Below are positions 32,016 to 39,106 of a stretch of DNA of 44,834 nucleotides, in pieces. Both the position numbers and the translations under genes were made by a program. Numbering within the stretch: position 1 is the stretch's first letter; every line of letters starts with the position of its first letter. Source of the stretch: Actinomycetes bacterium (lineage in GTDB: Bacteria > Actinomycetota > Actinomycetes > Actinomycetales > Micrococcaceae). The notes beneath the pieces were generated by a model. The model was not told the DNA's origin, searched no databases, and saw only the letters and a program-made list of their open reading frames with translations. Where the stretch lies: contig JAFAAV010000119.1 of the NCBI GenBank assembly GCA_023426375.1, positions 1-44,834 on the forward strand, in the 5' to 3' direction.

Positions 32016-32689
32016 GCTGGACGCGCGACGAGATGGCGGCCATTGCGGCGTCGGAATTGAACGACGGCGACTATGTGAACCTGGGTATCGGCATCCCCAC
32101 GATGGTGGCCAACAACCTGCCCGAGGGTGTGAGCGTGGTGCTGCAGTCCGAGAACGGTGTGCTGGGCATGGGGCCGTTCCCGTACGAGGGCGACGAGGAT
32201 CCGGACCTGATCAACGCCGGTAAACAAACCATCACGCTGCAGGACGGTGCGGCGATCTTCGACTCGGCCACGTCCTTCGGAATGATCCGCGGTGGTCACG
32301 TGAAGATGGCGATCCTGGGTGCCATGCAGGTCTCCGAGCAGGGTGATCTGGCCAATTGGATGATCCCCGGAAAAATGGTCAAGGGCATGGGTGGCGCCAT
32401 GGACCTTGTGGCCGGAACCCCGCGTGTGCTGGTCTTGACGGAACACGTGGCCAAGGACGGTTCGGCCAAGATCAAGCGCGAATGCGACCTGCCGCTGACC
32501 GGTGTTGGCGTGGTGGACCGCATTGTCACGGACCTGTGCGTCTTCGACGTGGAGGATGGCGGGTTGGTGCTGCGGACCCTGGCCCCGGGTGTGACCGAAG
32601 AAGAAGTGGCAGAAAAAACCGAAGCGAAGTACCGGGTTGAGCTGGTGGACGTCACCCCGGATTCCGTTCCCGTACAGGAGGACAAATGA
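32012..32689 (+). CDS. scoB: 3-oxoacid CoA-transferase subunit B (ScoB-type)
   Basis: 225 aa. It carries the catalytic Glu in LQSENGVLGMG, preceded by VNLGIGIPTMVANNLPEG, and the long conserved block GDLANWMIPGKMVKGMGG with AMDLVAG. These are the SCOT-type subunit B features. Together with scoA it transfers CoA from succinyl-CoA to acetoacetate (or a related 3-oxoacid). Start and stop overlap both neighbours by four bases, so three genes are translationally coupled. Confidence 0.9.
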   Translation: MSWTRDEMAAIAASELNDGDYVNLGIGIPTMVANNLPEGVSVVLQSENGVLGMGPFPYEGDEDPDLINAGKQTITLQDGAAIFDSATSFGMIRGGHVKMAILGAMQVSEQGDLANWMIPGKMVKGMGGAMDLVAGTPRVLVLTEHVAKDGSAKIKRECDLPLTGVGVVDRIVTDLCVFDVEDGGLVLRTLAPGVTEEEVAEKTEAKYRVELVDVTPDSVPVQEDK

Positions 32690-33876
32690 CCGAGAACGCC
32701 AATGATGTTGTGATCGTCAATGGGGCACGTACCCCGCAGGGCAAGTTGATGGGCGCACTCGCGTCCCTGAGCGCAGTGCAGCTCGGTGCGCACGCCATCA
32801 AGCACGCAGTGGAGCGCTCAGGCGTTGCCCCGGATGCCGTGGATTACGTGTACATGGGCAACGTGGTGCAGGCCGGAAACGGTCAGAACCCCGCTAAACA
32901 GGCCGCCGTCGAGGCGGGTCTGCCCATGAATGTACCCGCCATGACGTTGAACAAGGTGTGCCTGTCCGGGCTGGTCGCGGTGACCGAGGCGGCCCGCATG
33001 ATTCGCGCGGGCGAAGCGTCCGTGGTGGTGGCCGGAGGCATGGAATCCATGACCAACGCACCGCACCTCTCTTTGGGTGCCCGAAAGGGCAAGGCTTACG
33101 GTGACATGACGCTGGCCGATTCGCTCGCCAACGACGGCCTGGTTGACGCCGCTCTGGGCGTCGCCATGGGCGAGCTCACCGAGACCGGCAACTCCGAGCG
33201 CTCAATTGGTCGCGAGCAGCAGGACCAGGTGGCAGCGCGCAGCCACCAGCTGGCGGGCGAGGCACAGTCCTCGGGTGTTTTCGCGGATGAAATCGCACCG
33301 CTGGAGATCCCGCAGCGCAAGGGTGATCCGGTCACGGTGTCCGAGGATCAGGGTGTTCGCCCGGACTCCACGGCCGAGAGCCTGGGTAAGTTGCGCGCGG
33401 CCTTCACCAAGGACGGCACGATCACGGCTGGCAACTCGTCCCCGATTTCCGACGGCGCGTCGGCACTCGTTCTGACGACGCGCGCCTACGCGGACGAGCA
33501 CGGTCTGTCCTGGCTGGCCGTGGTGGGCAAGCCCGGTCAGGTTGCGGGCCCGGATACGTCGTTGCACTCCCAGCCGTCGCGGGCCATTGAGCATGCCCTG
33601 GAGCGCGCCGGCTGGTCTGCGGAAGAGCTGGACTTCGTGGAGATCAACGAGGCTTTCGCAGCTGTCTCGGTGCAGTCGGTCGATGATTTGGGTATTCCGT
33701 TGGAGAAGGCAAACATTCACGGAGGGGCCATTGCATTGGGTCACCCGATTGGTGCTTCCGGTGCTCGCCTGGCGCTGCACGCGGCACTCGAGCTCTCACG
33801 GCGAGGATCCGGCAAGGCAGTCGTGTCGCTGTGTGGTGGCGGCGGCCAGGGTGAGGCATTGCTGCTGAGCCGCTAA
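32686..33876 (+). CDS. acetyl-CoA acetyltransferase (acetoacetyl-CoA thiolase)
   Basis: 396 aa thiolase. The active-site Cys is in LNKVCLSGLVAV, with GGMESMTNAPHL, the second catalytic region GGAIALGHPIGASG, and VSLCGGGGQGEAL at the end. The N-K-V-C-L-S-G and SMTNAPH forms are those of biosynthetic/acetoacetyl-CoA thiolases, in contrast to paaJ in this window. It would cleave acetoacetyl-CoA to two acetyl-CoA after the CoA-transferase step. A perfect palindrome (33894-33931) begins 18 bases after the stop. Confidence 0.88.
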   Translation: MTENANDVVIVNGARTPQGKLMGALASLSAVQLGAHAIKHAVERSGVAPDAVDYVYMGNVVQAGNGQNPAKQAAVEAGLPMNVPAMTLNKVCLSGLVAVTEAARMIRAGEASVVVAGGMESMTNAPHLSLGARKGKAYGDMTLADSLANDGLVDAALGVAMGELTETGNSERSIGREQQDQVAARSHQLAGEAQSSGVFADEIAPLEIPQRKGDPVTVSEDQGVRPDSTAESLGKLRAAFTKDGTITAGNSSPISDGASALVLTTRAYADEHGLSWLAVVGKPGQVAGPDTSLHSQPSRAIEHALERAGWSAEELDFVEINEAFAAVSVQSVDDLGIPLEKANIHGGAIALGHPIGASGARLALHAALELSRRGSGKAVVSLCGGGGQGEALLLSR

Positions 33877-33893
33877 TCCTGCGACTTTTCCGC

Positions 33894-33931
33894 AATCCGG
33901 ATAATGGAATAGTTATTCCATTATCCGGATT
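33894..33931. promoter_or_regulatory. 38-bp near-perfect palindrome, operator or terminator
   Basis: The 18-base arms 33894-33911 and 33914-33931 are exact complements around GT. Inner core ATAATGGAATA / TATTCCATTAT is AT-rich, unlike the GC-rich terminators elsewhere here. It lies between the thiolase stop and the CitE-like gene; its right arm ends 8 bases before CATACT, a possible -10. Either a terminator of the sco operon or an operator, perhaps for the MarR at 34819. Confidence 0.6.
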
Positions 33932-33984
33932 TGTGCTGCATACTCAGTGGACAAGACCCACGCCACACTCAGGAGATGCGCCCG

Positions 33985-34818
33985 ATGACTCACACCCATG
34001 CCTTCAACGGACCGGCTTGGATTGTCGTTCCCGCCGATCAGCCAGAGCAGTTCGCTGAGGCTGCACAAGCGGCGGACGTGGTGGTGCTGGACCTGCACAA
34101 CGGCGTGCTGCCGCGGGACAAGGAGTTCGCGCGGCAGTGCATCCTGGAATGCCCGTTGGATCCGGCCCGCACGGTCATCCGGCTGAACCCGGTGGGGACC
34201 GATGAGCATGCCGCAGATCTGCAGGCATTGGCTTCTACGACCTACCGGCGTCTGGCGGTTCCGCAGGTTGAGTCCTCTCGGCAGATTGCGGGGTTGTCCG
34301 ACTACGAGGTCGTGGCAACGATCGAGTCTCCCCGCGGCGCACTGGCTCTGGGCGAGATTGCTGGTGCAAGCGGCGTCGTCGGACTGATGTGGGGATCCGA
34401 GGACCTGATCGTGAATCTGGGTGGCCTCACGAGCCGCAAGTGCAACGGCGCGCTGCGTGATATTTCCCTGCATGTGCGCTCGCAGACGCTGCTACACGCT
34501 GCGGTGGCTGGGATTTTCGCCGTGGACGGGATCTTCCTGGACGTAGAGAATCTCGAAGGTCTCTTGGGTGAGACCCTGGACGCTTCCAGTTCAGGTTTTG
34601 ATGCCAAGGGTGGGGTGCACGTCTCGCAGATGGCCGTGATCAAGGAAGGGTTCCATCCCAAGCCGGACAAGCTCGACTGGGCTCGCGGTGTAGCGGAGGC
34701 CGCACCTGAGCAGCGGGGATCGTTCCGGCACGGAGCCCAGATTATTGACGCGCCGGTGATTCGACTGGCGGAGCGCATGGTGGAACGGGCGGACCAGAAC
34801 GTATCGGTGACGTCCTAG
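33985..34818 (+). CDS. HpcH/HpaI (CitE-like) aldolase/lyase family protein
   Basis: 277 aa from ATG 33985 (AGGAG 9 bases upstream; the earlier ATG at 33976 lies too close to it). The CitE-like barrel shows VIRLNPVG (substrate-phosphate/CoA Arg), ATIESPRGALALGEIA with the metal-binding Glu, GLMWGSEDL and the C-terminal GFDAKGGVHVSQ. The first motif, normally DLEDAV, reads DLHNGV, so the protein is a divergent member. Family enzymes cleave citryl-, malyl- or 3-hydroxy-methylglutaryl-like CoA esters; which one is not clear. It ends exactly where the convergent MarR gene ends. Confidence 0.8.
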   Translation: MTHTHAFNGPAWIVVPADQPEQFAEAAQAADVVVLDLHNGVLPRDKEFARQCILECPLDPARTVIRLNPVGTDEHAADLQALASTTYRRLAVPQVESSRQIAGLSDYEVVATIESPRGALALGEIAGASGVVGLMWGSEDLIVNLGGLTSRKCNGALRDISLHVRSQTLLHAAVAGIFAVDGIFLDVENLEGLLGETLDASSSGFDAKGGVHVSQMAVIKEGFHPKPDKLDWARGVAEAAPEQRGSFRHGAQIIDAPVIRLAERMVERADQNVSVTS

Positions 34819-35364
34819 CTACTTGCGGGTCTTAGCGCCGATGACGGTGCGGTGATCCATAATCTTGTCGAGCAGGCTGATGAGCAGTTCACGCTCCTGC
34901 TCGGTGAGGGCCTGGCTCCAGTCGTTCTCCCGGGAGTTCTGACGGGCGAAGATTTCTTGGATCTTGGTCTGGCCCGTTTCCGTCAGGTGCAGGATCAAGG
35001 AGCGGCCGTCCTCTTCGGAGGCCTTCTTGACCAATAAACCCTTGGACTCCAGATTGCCTGCCAGATTCGAGACCGCTGCACGACTCATGCCCATGAGTTC
35101 CGCTGCACGATGCGGTGTCAAAGGTCCGGCAACCCAGAGCGCGAACAACATACGGTAGCTGGCCCACGTGCCACCGGCGGGGCGGTGGATAGAGGACTCG
35201 AAGTCGTAGATGACCGAAGAAGATGCCCGAAATAGCGTGACGAAGAGACGGTTGGCCGTAACATCGCATTCCGGGAAATCCTGCGAAATGCGATTGGCGG
35301 CTGCCTGGGCGAACTGCCAGTAATCGGGATTCGCCACGTGCGGTACGTCGTCAGGTGTGGGCAT
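34819..35364 (-). CDS. MarR-family regulator
   Basis: 181 aa. The winged helix-turn-helix lies at about residues 80-140 (HRAAELMGMSRAAVSNLAGNLESKGLLVKKASEEDGRS read as helix-helix-wing), with the typical basic/acidic wing tip. N-terminal 60 residues include a helical dimerisation part. It is convergent with the CitE-like gene and divergent from DUF2243. Its target is unknown; the palindrome at 33894 is the only strong candidate site nearby. The 188 bases upstream (35365-35552) hold divergent promoters and a weak CAGGT/ACCTG inverted repeat, nothing more. Confidence 0.85.
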   Translation of the reverse strand: MPTPDDVPHVANPDYWQFAQAAANRISQDFPECDVTANRLFVTLFRASSSVIYDFESSIHRPAGGTWASYRMLFALWVAGPLTPHRAAELMGMSRAAVSNLAGNLESKGLLVKKASEEDGRSLILHLTETGQTKIQEIFARQNSRENDWSQALTEQERELLISLLDKIMDHRTVIGAKTRK

Positions 35365-35552
35365 GGTCCAAATTTAGTGTGCGCCCAAGCCAATCGGGGA
35401 CTTTCTCCGGGGCGGGCAGGTTGTTAGACATTTTATTACCTGCTGCGCGCTCGGTGAGACGGGTCATATGGGGATCGAGTATTGATCAGCGTGCTTTCCG
35501 CCTGAACAATGAACACAGCAGTCGAACAGTCGTGTCTCGAGGAGTGTTGACC

Positions 35553-36068
35553 ATGGCGGCCATGGAACCGAACGCACAGCCAGGAGCGCGAAAGGGAGGC
35601 ACCGCCGTCGACGGCGAGCCGCAAGGATCGGGCAGACGAACGGTGCTGTCGGGATTCTTGTTCGGCTGTGGCATTGCGGCGTCCATCATTGACTTGTTCA
35701 TCTTCCACCTGGGCCTGCAATGGCACCACTTCTACGACTTGTCCACGCACGAGATTGCCCTGCTGACCGACGGGATCTTCCACGCCTTCGGCTGGTTCAT
35801 CACGGTGTGGGGCCTGTTCCTACTGGCCGACATCCGACGCCGCGGAGGCGTGAACTGGAAACGTTGGGTGGGAGCAGTGGTGCTGGGCGTTGGGTCGTTC
35901 CAGCTGCTCGATGGCGTGCTCAACCACAAAATTCTGGGCATCCATCAGATCCGATACGGCGTTGACCTGTTGATGTACGACGTCGTGTGGATCGGTTCCG
36001 CAATCGTTCTCATGGTGATCGGGTGGTTGGTGTTGCGACTGACCCGTCCGGCCCGACGCGCCCGCTGA
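35553..36068 (+). CDS. DUF2243 membrane protein
   Basis: 171 aa from ATG 35553 with GAGGAG 9 bases upstream. After a 30-residue soluble N-terminus there are four membrane helices. Conserved DUF2243 features are GFLFGCGIAASIIDLFIFH, LQWHHFYDLS, DGIFHAFGWF and the segment LDGVLNHKILGIHQIR, rich in His that could bind metal or haem. Function is unknown. The gene is followed 8 bases later by a CtaG-like gene, a pairing I know from other actinobacteria, which suggests a link to cytochrome oxidase copper supply. Confidence 0.88.
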   Translation: MAAMEPNAQPGARKGGTAVDGEPQGSGRRTVLSGFLFGCGIAASIIDLFIFHLGLQWHHFYDLSTHEIALLTDGIFHAFGWFITVWGLFLLADIRRRGGVNWKRWVGAVVLGVGSFQLLDGVLNHKILGIHQIRYGVDLLMYDVVWIGSAIVLMVIGWLVLRLTRPARRAR

Positions 36069-36076
36069 GACGATCC

Positions 36077-36916
36077 ATGCACCACCACGATTCCTCATCA
36101 GCCTCCTCCGCCTTGTCTGCACTGGATGGGTGGCTCGCCTTCGAGGTGTTGGTCGTTGCGTTACTTCTTGTCGCAACCGCCGGGTATGCCTGGTTCTTGT
36201 GGACTGGACGTCATCGGAGTCCGTGGCCCGCACTCCGGATCCTCCTGTTTTATCTGGGGCTCGCGTGCGCGGGCGTGAGCCTGGTGGGTCCGCTGGCCCG
36301 GTCGGCTCACGATTCGTTCACCGCGCACATGGTGGGGCATTTGCTGCTGGGGATGATTGCACCGCTGCTGCTGGTGTTGTCCGCTCCTGTCAGTGTGATG
36401 TTGCGTGGTCTGCCCGTGCGGCGGGCCCGAGCGGTTGTTCGGGTTCTTCGATCGCCGTACGTTCGGGTGATTACTCACCCCGTGGTGGCCGCGATCTTGA
36501 ACGCCGGTGGTCTGTGGCTGCTTTACGCAACGCCTCTGTTTCATGCGATGCACGGTTCGGTATGGGTACATGCGCTGGTTCACGCGCATATTTTTCTGGC
36601 GGGTTATGTCTTCACCGCCTCCTTGGTGGGGGCGGATCCAGACCCCCATCGGGCACCATTCAAGCTTCGAGCCGGGGTGCTCATAGGGTTCATTGCCGCG
36701 CATTCCATTCTGGCCAAATGGTTGTACGCTCATCCGCCCGCGAGCGTGGAGTACGGTGATGGTCAGTTCGGGGCGCAGCTCATGTACTACGGCGGAGACG
36801 CGGTGGACGTGCTGTTGATCGTGCTGCTTTTCGCCGGCTGGTACCGGGCAACCAGGCCACGCTCAATGACTTCTGCCAGCATGCGCATGTCCACCGGCGA
36901 GCGTACGGAGAGGTAA
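36077..36916 (+). CDS. CtaG-like cytochrome c oxidase assembly protein (caa3_CtaG family)
   Basis: 279 aa from ATG 36077. A His-rich N-terminus (MHHHDSSSAS) precedes about seven membrane helices. Family features include GPLARSAHDSFTAHMVGHLLLGMIAPLLLVL, where paired His residues are proposed copper ligands, and FHAMHGSVWVHALVHAHIFLAGY. Members of this family assist copper insertion into cytochrome oxidase CuA/CuB sites. Probably co-transcribed with DUF2243 and possibly with the CPBP protease gene 79 bases downstream. Confidence 0.85.
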   Translation: MHHHDSSSASSALSALDGWLAFEVLVVALLLVATAGYAWFLWTGRHRSPWPALRILLFYLGLACAGVSLVGPLARSAHDSFTAHMVGHLLLGMIAPLLLVLSAPVSVMLRGLPVRRARAVVRVLRSPYVRVITHPVVAAILNAGGLWLLYATPLFHAMHGSVWVHALVHAHIFLAGYVFTASLVGADPDPHRAPFKLRAGVLIGFIAAHSILAKWLYAHPPASVEYGDGQFGAQLMYYGGDAVDVLLIVLLFAGWYRATRPRSMTSASMRMSTGERTER

Positions 36917-36995
36917 CTCGTTCCCGGTGCTAGCTTCAGATTCGTGACAGCTGTGTGGTGACGCGCAGTGGAGAATTCTGTGAACAGGACGTCGT

Positions 36996-37769
36996 ATGAA
37001 CTTGCCCGCACCGAGCGAACCCCTGGCTGAGCGGGCGCACATTGCGCACTCGCCTCGAGCGATCCCGGCCGTTCGGATTCCCACGGTGCCCGAGGCGGTC
37101 CGCGTGATGCTCTTCGCGCTGGGGTACATCGTGCTGGCTATCGGCGCAGTGGTCGGTGTCGCGTACTTGTTCCGCTTGCAGGGGTCCACTTTCGGGCTGG
37201 TGACATCGGTCGGGATTGAGGCGAATCTGGCGGCACTGTTCGCAGTGTGGTTCCACCTGGTCAAGAAGCGTAGATACCGCTGGGCAGACTTAGGGCTGAC
37301 GGCGCCGTCGTGGCGAATCCTGCATATCCTGTGGCAGGCGCCGGTGCTTCTCGTGGTCTCCGTCGTGTTCGCTGGACTGGCACTTCAACTCTTCTTCGGA
37401 GATGATCCGCCGTCCTCCAGCTCGTCGGCCGCCACCGCCGCACTGGGAATGCCCGCGGTGTTCATGGTGCTGGCCTGGTTTGTGGTGGGCGTTCTGACGC
37501 CGTTCGTTGAGGAGATCGTGTTCCGGGGTGTCTTGTTCAGGGCTCTCAACCAGCGCATGCCAGCGATCTGGGCAGTAATCCTGGGAGGCATCATTTTCGG
37601 TGCGGCACATGTTGCGCCGCCAGCACTTCCGTATGTCACGGCCGTGGGAATCGGACTGTGCCTGGTCACTCTGTTCCACCGGAACATTTGGGCGTCGATC
37701 CTGATTCACGCGTTCAACAACTCGATGGTGTTCCTCTTGATCGTTGCCGGTGTGAAGTCCGCGACCTGA
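36996..37769 (+). CDS. CPBP-family intramembrane glutamic protease
   Basis: 257 aa. About six to seven membrane helices. The CPBP/Abi motifs are clear: EEIVFRGVLF (Glu-Glu-x3-Arg) at about residue 170, FGAAHV at about 203, and HAFNNS near the C-terminus with the last catalytic residues. Members process membrane proteins or act in bacteriocin self-protection and are often of unknown substrate. It follows the CtaG-like gene and is convergent with a GNAT gene (16-base gap, no terminator seen). Confidence 0.88.
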   Translation: MNLPAPSEPLAERAHIAHSPRAIPAVRIPTVPEAVRVMLFALGYIVLAIGAVVGVAYLFRLQGSTFGLVTSVGIEANLAALFAVWFHLVKKRRYRWADLGLTAPSWRILHILWQAPVLLVVSVVFAGLALQLFFGDDPPSSSSSAATAALGMPAVFMVLAWFVVGVLTPFVEEIVFRGVLFRALNQRMPAIWAVILGGIIFGAAHVAPPALPYVTAVGIGLCLVTLFHRNIWASILIHAFNNSMVFLLIVAGVKSAT

Positions 37770-37785
37770 TCGGGGCACGCCTCGA

Positions 37786-38280
37786 CTAACGCACCATGCG
37801 AATGGTCTTCAGGCCGTTGGACGCGCTGTCGATCCGCTCGGCGCCGTCCGCCTCGAAACCATTCTTCTCATAGAACCTGCGCGCTCGAGGGTTGTCCTTG
37901 GCCATCCACAATTGCGAGGGCTCATCCCCGAGCGATGCGTCCATGAGTTCTTGTCCCGCGCCAGTGCCGTGGAATTCCTTCAGGACGTAGAGCATGAACA
38001 GTTGGAAGTCCCGCACATCGTCCTCTTCCTGAGGGCGGGCGGTCATGGAGAATCCGATGATGTGGTCATCCGCTTCCGCCACCCACGGGAACATGTCCCG
38101 GCCGTGGTTGTCCACGATGGCCTGCCACGTGCGGCGTCGGGATTCCCAGGCGGTGTCTCCGAGGAACGCATCTGGCAACTGGCCCGTGTAGGTCTCCTGC
38201 CAGCACCGCAGGTGGACATCGGCCAGTGGCTCAACATCGGTTGGTTCGGGGCGTCGCAAAGTGATCGGTGGAGCACTCAT
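37786..38280 (-). CDS. GNAT-family N-acetyltransferase
   Basis: 164 aa. The GNAT fold is seen from LRRPEPTDVEPLADVHLRCWQETY at the start, the acetyl-CoA loop region LYVLKEFHGTGAGQELMDAS (motif A, with Gly-Thr-Gly-Ala-Gly), and NPRARRFYEKNGFEADG (motif B). Substrate unknown. A decayed second copy of its C-terminus lies just upstream (38351-38480), so the region has undergone tandem duplication or recombination. Confidence 0.88.
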   Translation of the reverse strand: MSAPPITLRRPEPTDVEPLADVHLRCWQETYTGQLPDAFLGDTAWESRRRTWQAIVDNHGRDMFPWVAEADDHIIGFSMTARPQEEDDVRDFQLFMLYVLKEFHGTGAGQELMDASLGDEPSQLWMAKDNPRARRFYEKNGFEADGAERIDSASNGLKTIRMVR

Positions 38281-38350
38281 GTTTTAACGCTAGAAAACGG
38301 CCCCGGGGGTGGATCAACCGGCTACGCCCCGGAATGTGACGAACGGGCGG

Positions 38351-38480
38351 CTACCGGACCATACGGATGGCAATCAGGCCCATGGTTTCTTCCTGGGTGC
38401 CGTCCGCAGCGAATCCTTTGCGTTCGTAGAAGCGCCGCGCTCGCGAGTTGTCCGTGGCAATCCACAGGAGTGCAGGGCTG
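38351..38480 (-). pseudogene. truncated GNAT remnant (C-terminal about 43 codons)
   Basis: Minus-strand translation ending at the stop 38351-38353 reads LLWIATDNSRARRFYERKGF and closes with GLIAIRMVR, closely matching the end of the intact GNAT (LWMAKDNPRARRFYEKNGF ... GLKTIRMVR). No start or N-terminal half exists: the similarity stops at the 3' end of the bioQ-like gene. This is a relic of a tandem acetyltransferase copy cut off at that junction. The 70 bases between it and the intact gene show nothing else. Confidence 0.75.
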
Positions 38481-39005
38481 TCACGGATGCAAGACCAAGT
38501 CGACACCCGAGGTGAACTCGGCCTCCGAGGATGAGGTATCTAACCCCATGGCTTCTCGCGTCTGCTGAGTGGTCACCGAACCCAGCGTGAAGCGGACCAG
38601 GGTGAGGGCCGTGGCTACTGCTTCCTCGTGAGAGGTTCCGGACTCGGCTACGAGCGCCGCCAGTTCCGGCACAGGACTCAGCTCTTCCGGGGTGATCGAA
38701 TGCGCCACGCTGACCACATCGGCGCCGTCGCGCACGGCGAGGATCAGCGAACGGAACTCCCGCGTCAGGTGTGCGGCGCGTTCGAGCGGGGCGGCGGCGT
38801 CGTCGAACTGGAGGGTGGAGAGCGGCGCAACCATGCGCTGGGCGAGGACCCCGAGCAGCTCCTGCTTGTTGGCGACATGCCAGTAGAGGGCGCCAGGCTG
38901 GACGCCGAGTTCCTTCGCGAGGCGGCGCATCGAGAGGTCACCCAGACCGTAACTCTGCAGAATGCCCCATGCGGCATCCACGATCTGCTCGCGGGACAGT
39001 GCCAT
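38481..39005 (-). CDS. bioQ: TetR-family regulator, probable BioQ
   Basis: 174 aa. Compact TetR with helix-turn-helix at about residues 22-52 (SMRRLAKELGVQPGALYWHVANKQEL), followed by a TetR_C-type domain. It is divergent from bioB with 93 bases between starts, and that gap carries two 15-bp palindromes TTGAAC-N3-GTTCAA, the form of BioQ sites in corynebacteria and mycobacteria. It is therefore the likely repressor of the biotin operon and of itself. Many TetR proteins of this length are called TetR/TetR_C class, so the specific name rests on context and operator. Confidence 0.82.
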   Translation of the reverse strand: MALSREQIVDAAWGILQSYGLGDLSMRRLAKELGVQPGALYWHVANKQELLGVLAQRMVAPLSTLQFDDAAAPLERAAHLTREFRSLILAVRDGADVVSVAHSITPEELSPVPELAALVAESGTSHEEAVATALTLVRFTLGSVTTQQTREAMGLDTSSSEAEFTSGVDLVLHP

Positions 39006-39064
39006 GGTGCTCCTCGAAATCTGGGCGGGGACGAGTCGAACTTTACCCTTGCGGCCACTCTAGA

Positions 39065-39106
39065 TTGACAAACTTGAACACTGTTCAATAATTGAACGGT
39101 GTTCAA
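39065..39106 (+). promoter_or_regulatory. bioB promoter with two BioQ palindromes, one over the start codon
   Basis: TTGACA (39065-39070), 16-base spacer, AATAAT (39087-39092). TTGAACACTGTTCAA (39074-39088) fills the spacer; TTGAACGGTGTTCAA (39092-39106) covers the predicted transcription start and the GTG start codon (39099). The two sites are 18 bases apart centre to centre. Confidence 0.8.

Noticed and set aside
31275..33876. pcaI-pcaJ-pcaF assignment.
   Set aside because: Subunit motifs and the thiolase type fit acetoacetate metabolism better; 3-oxoadipate use cannot be fully excluded.
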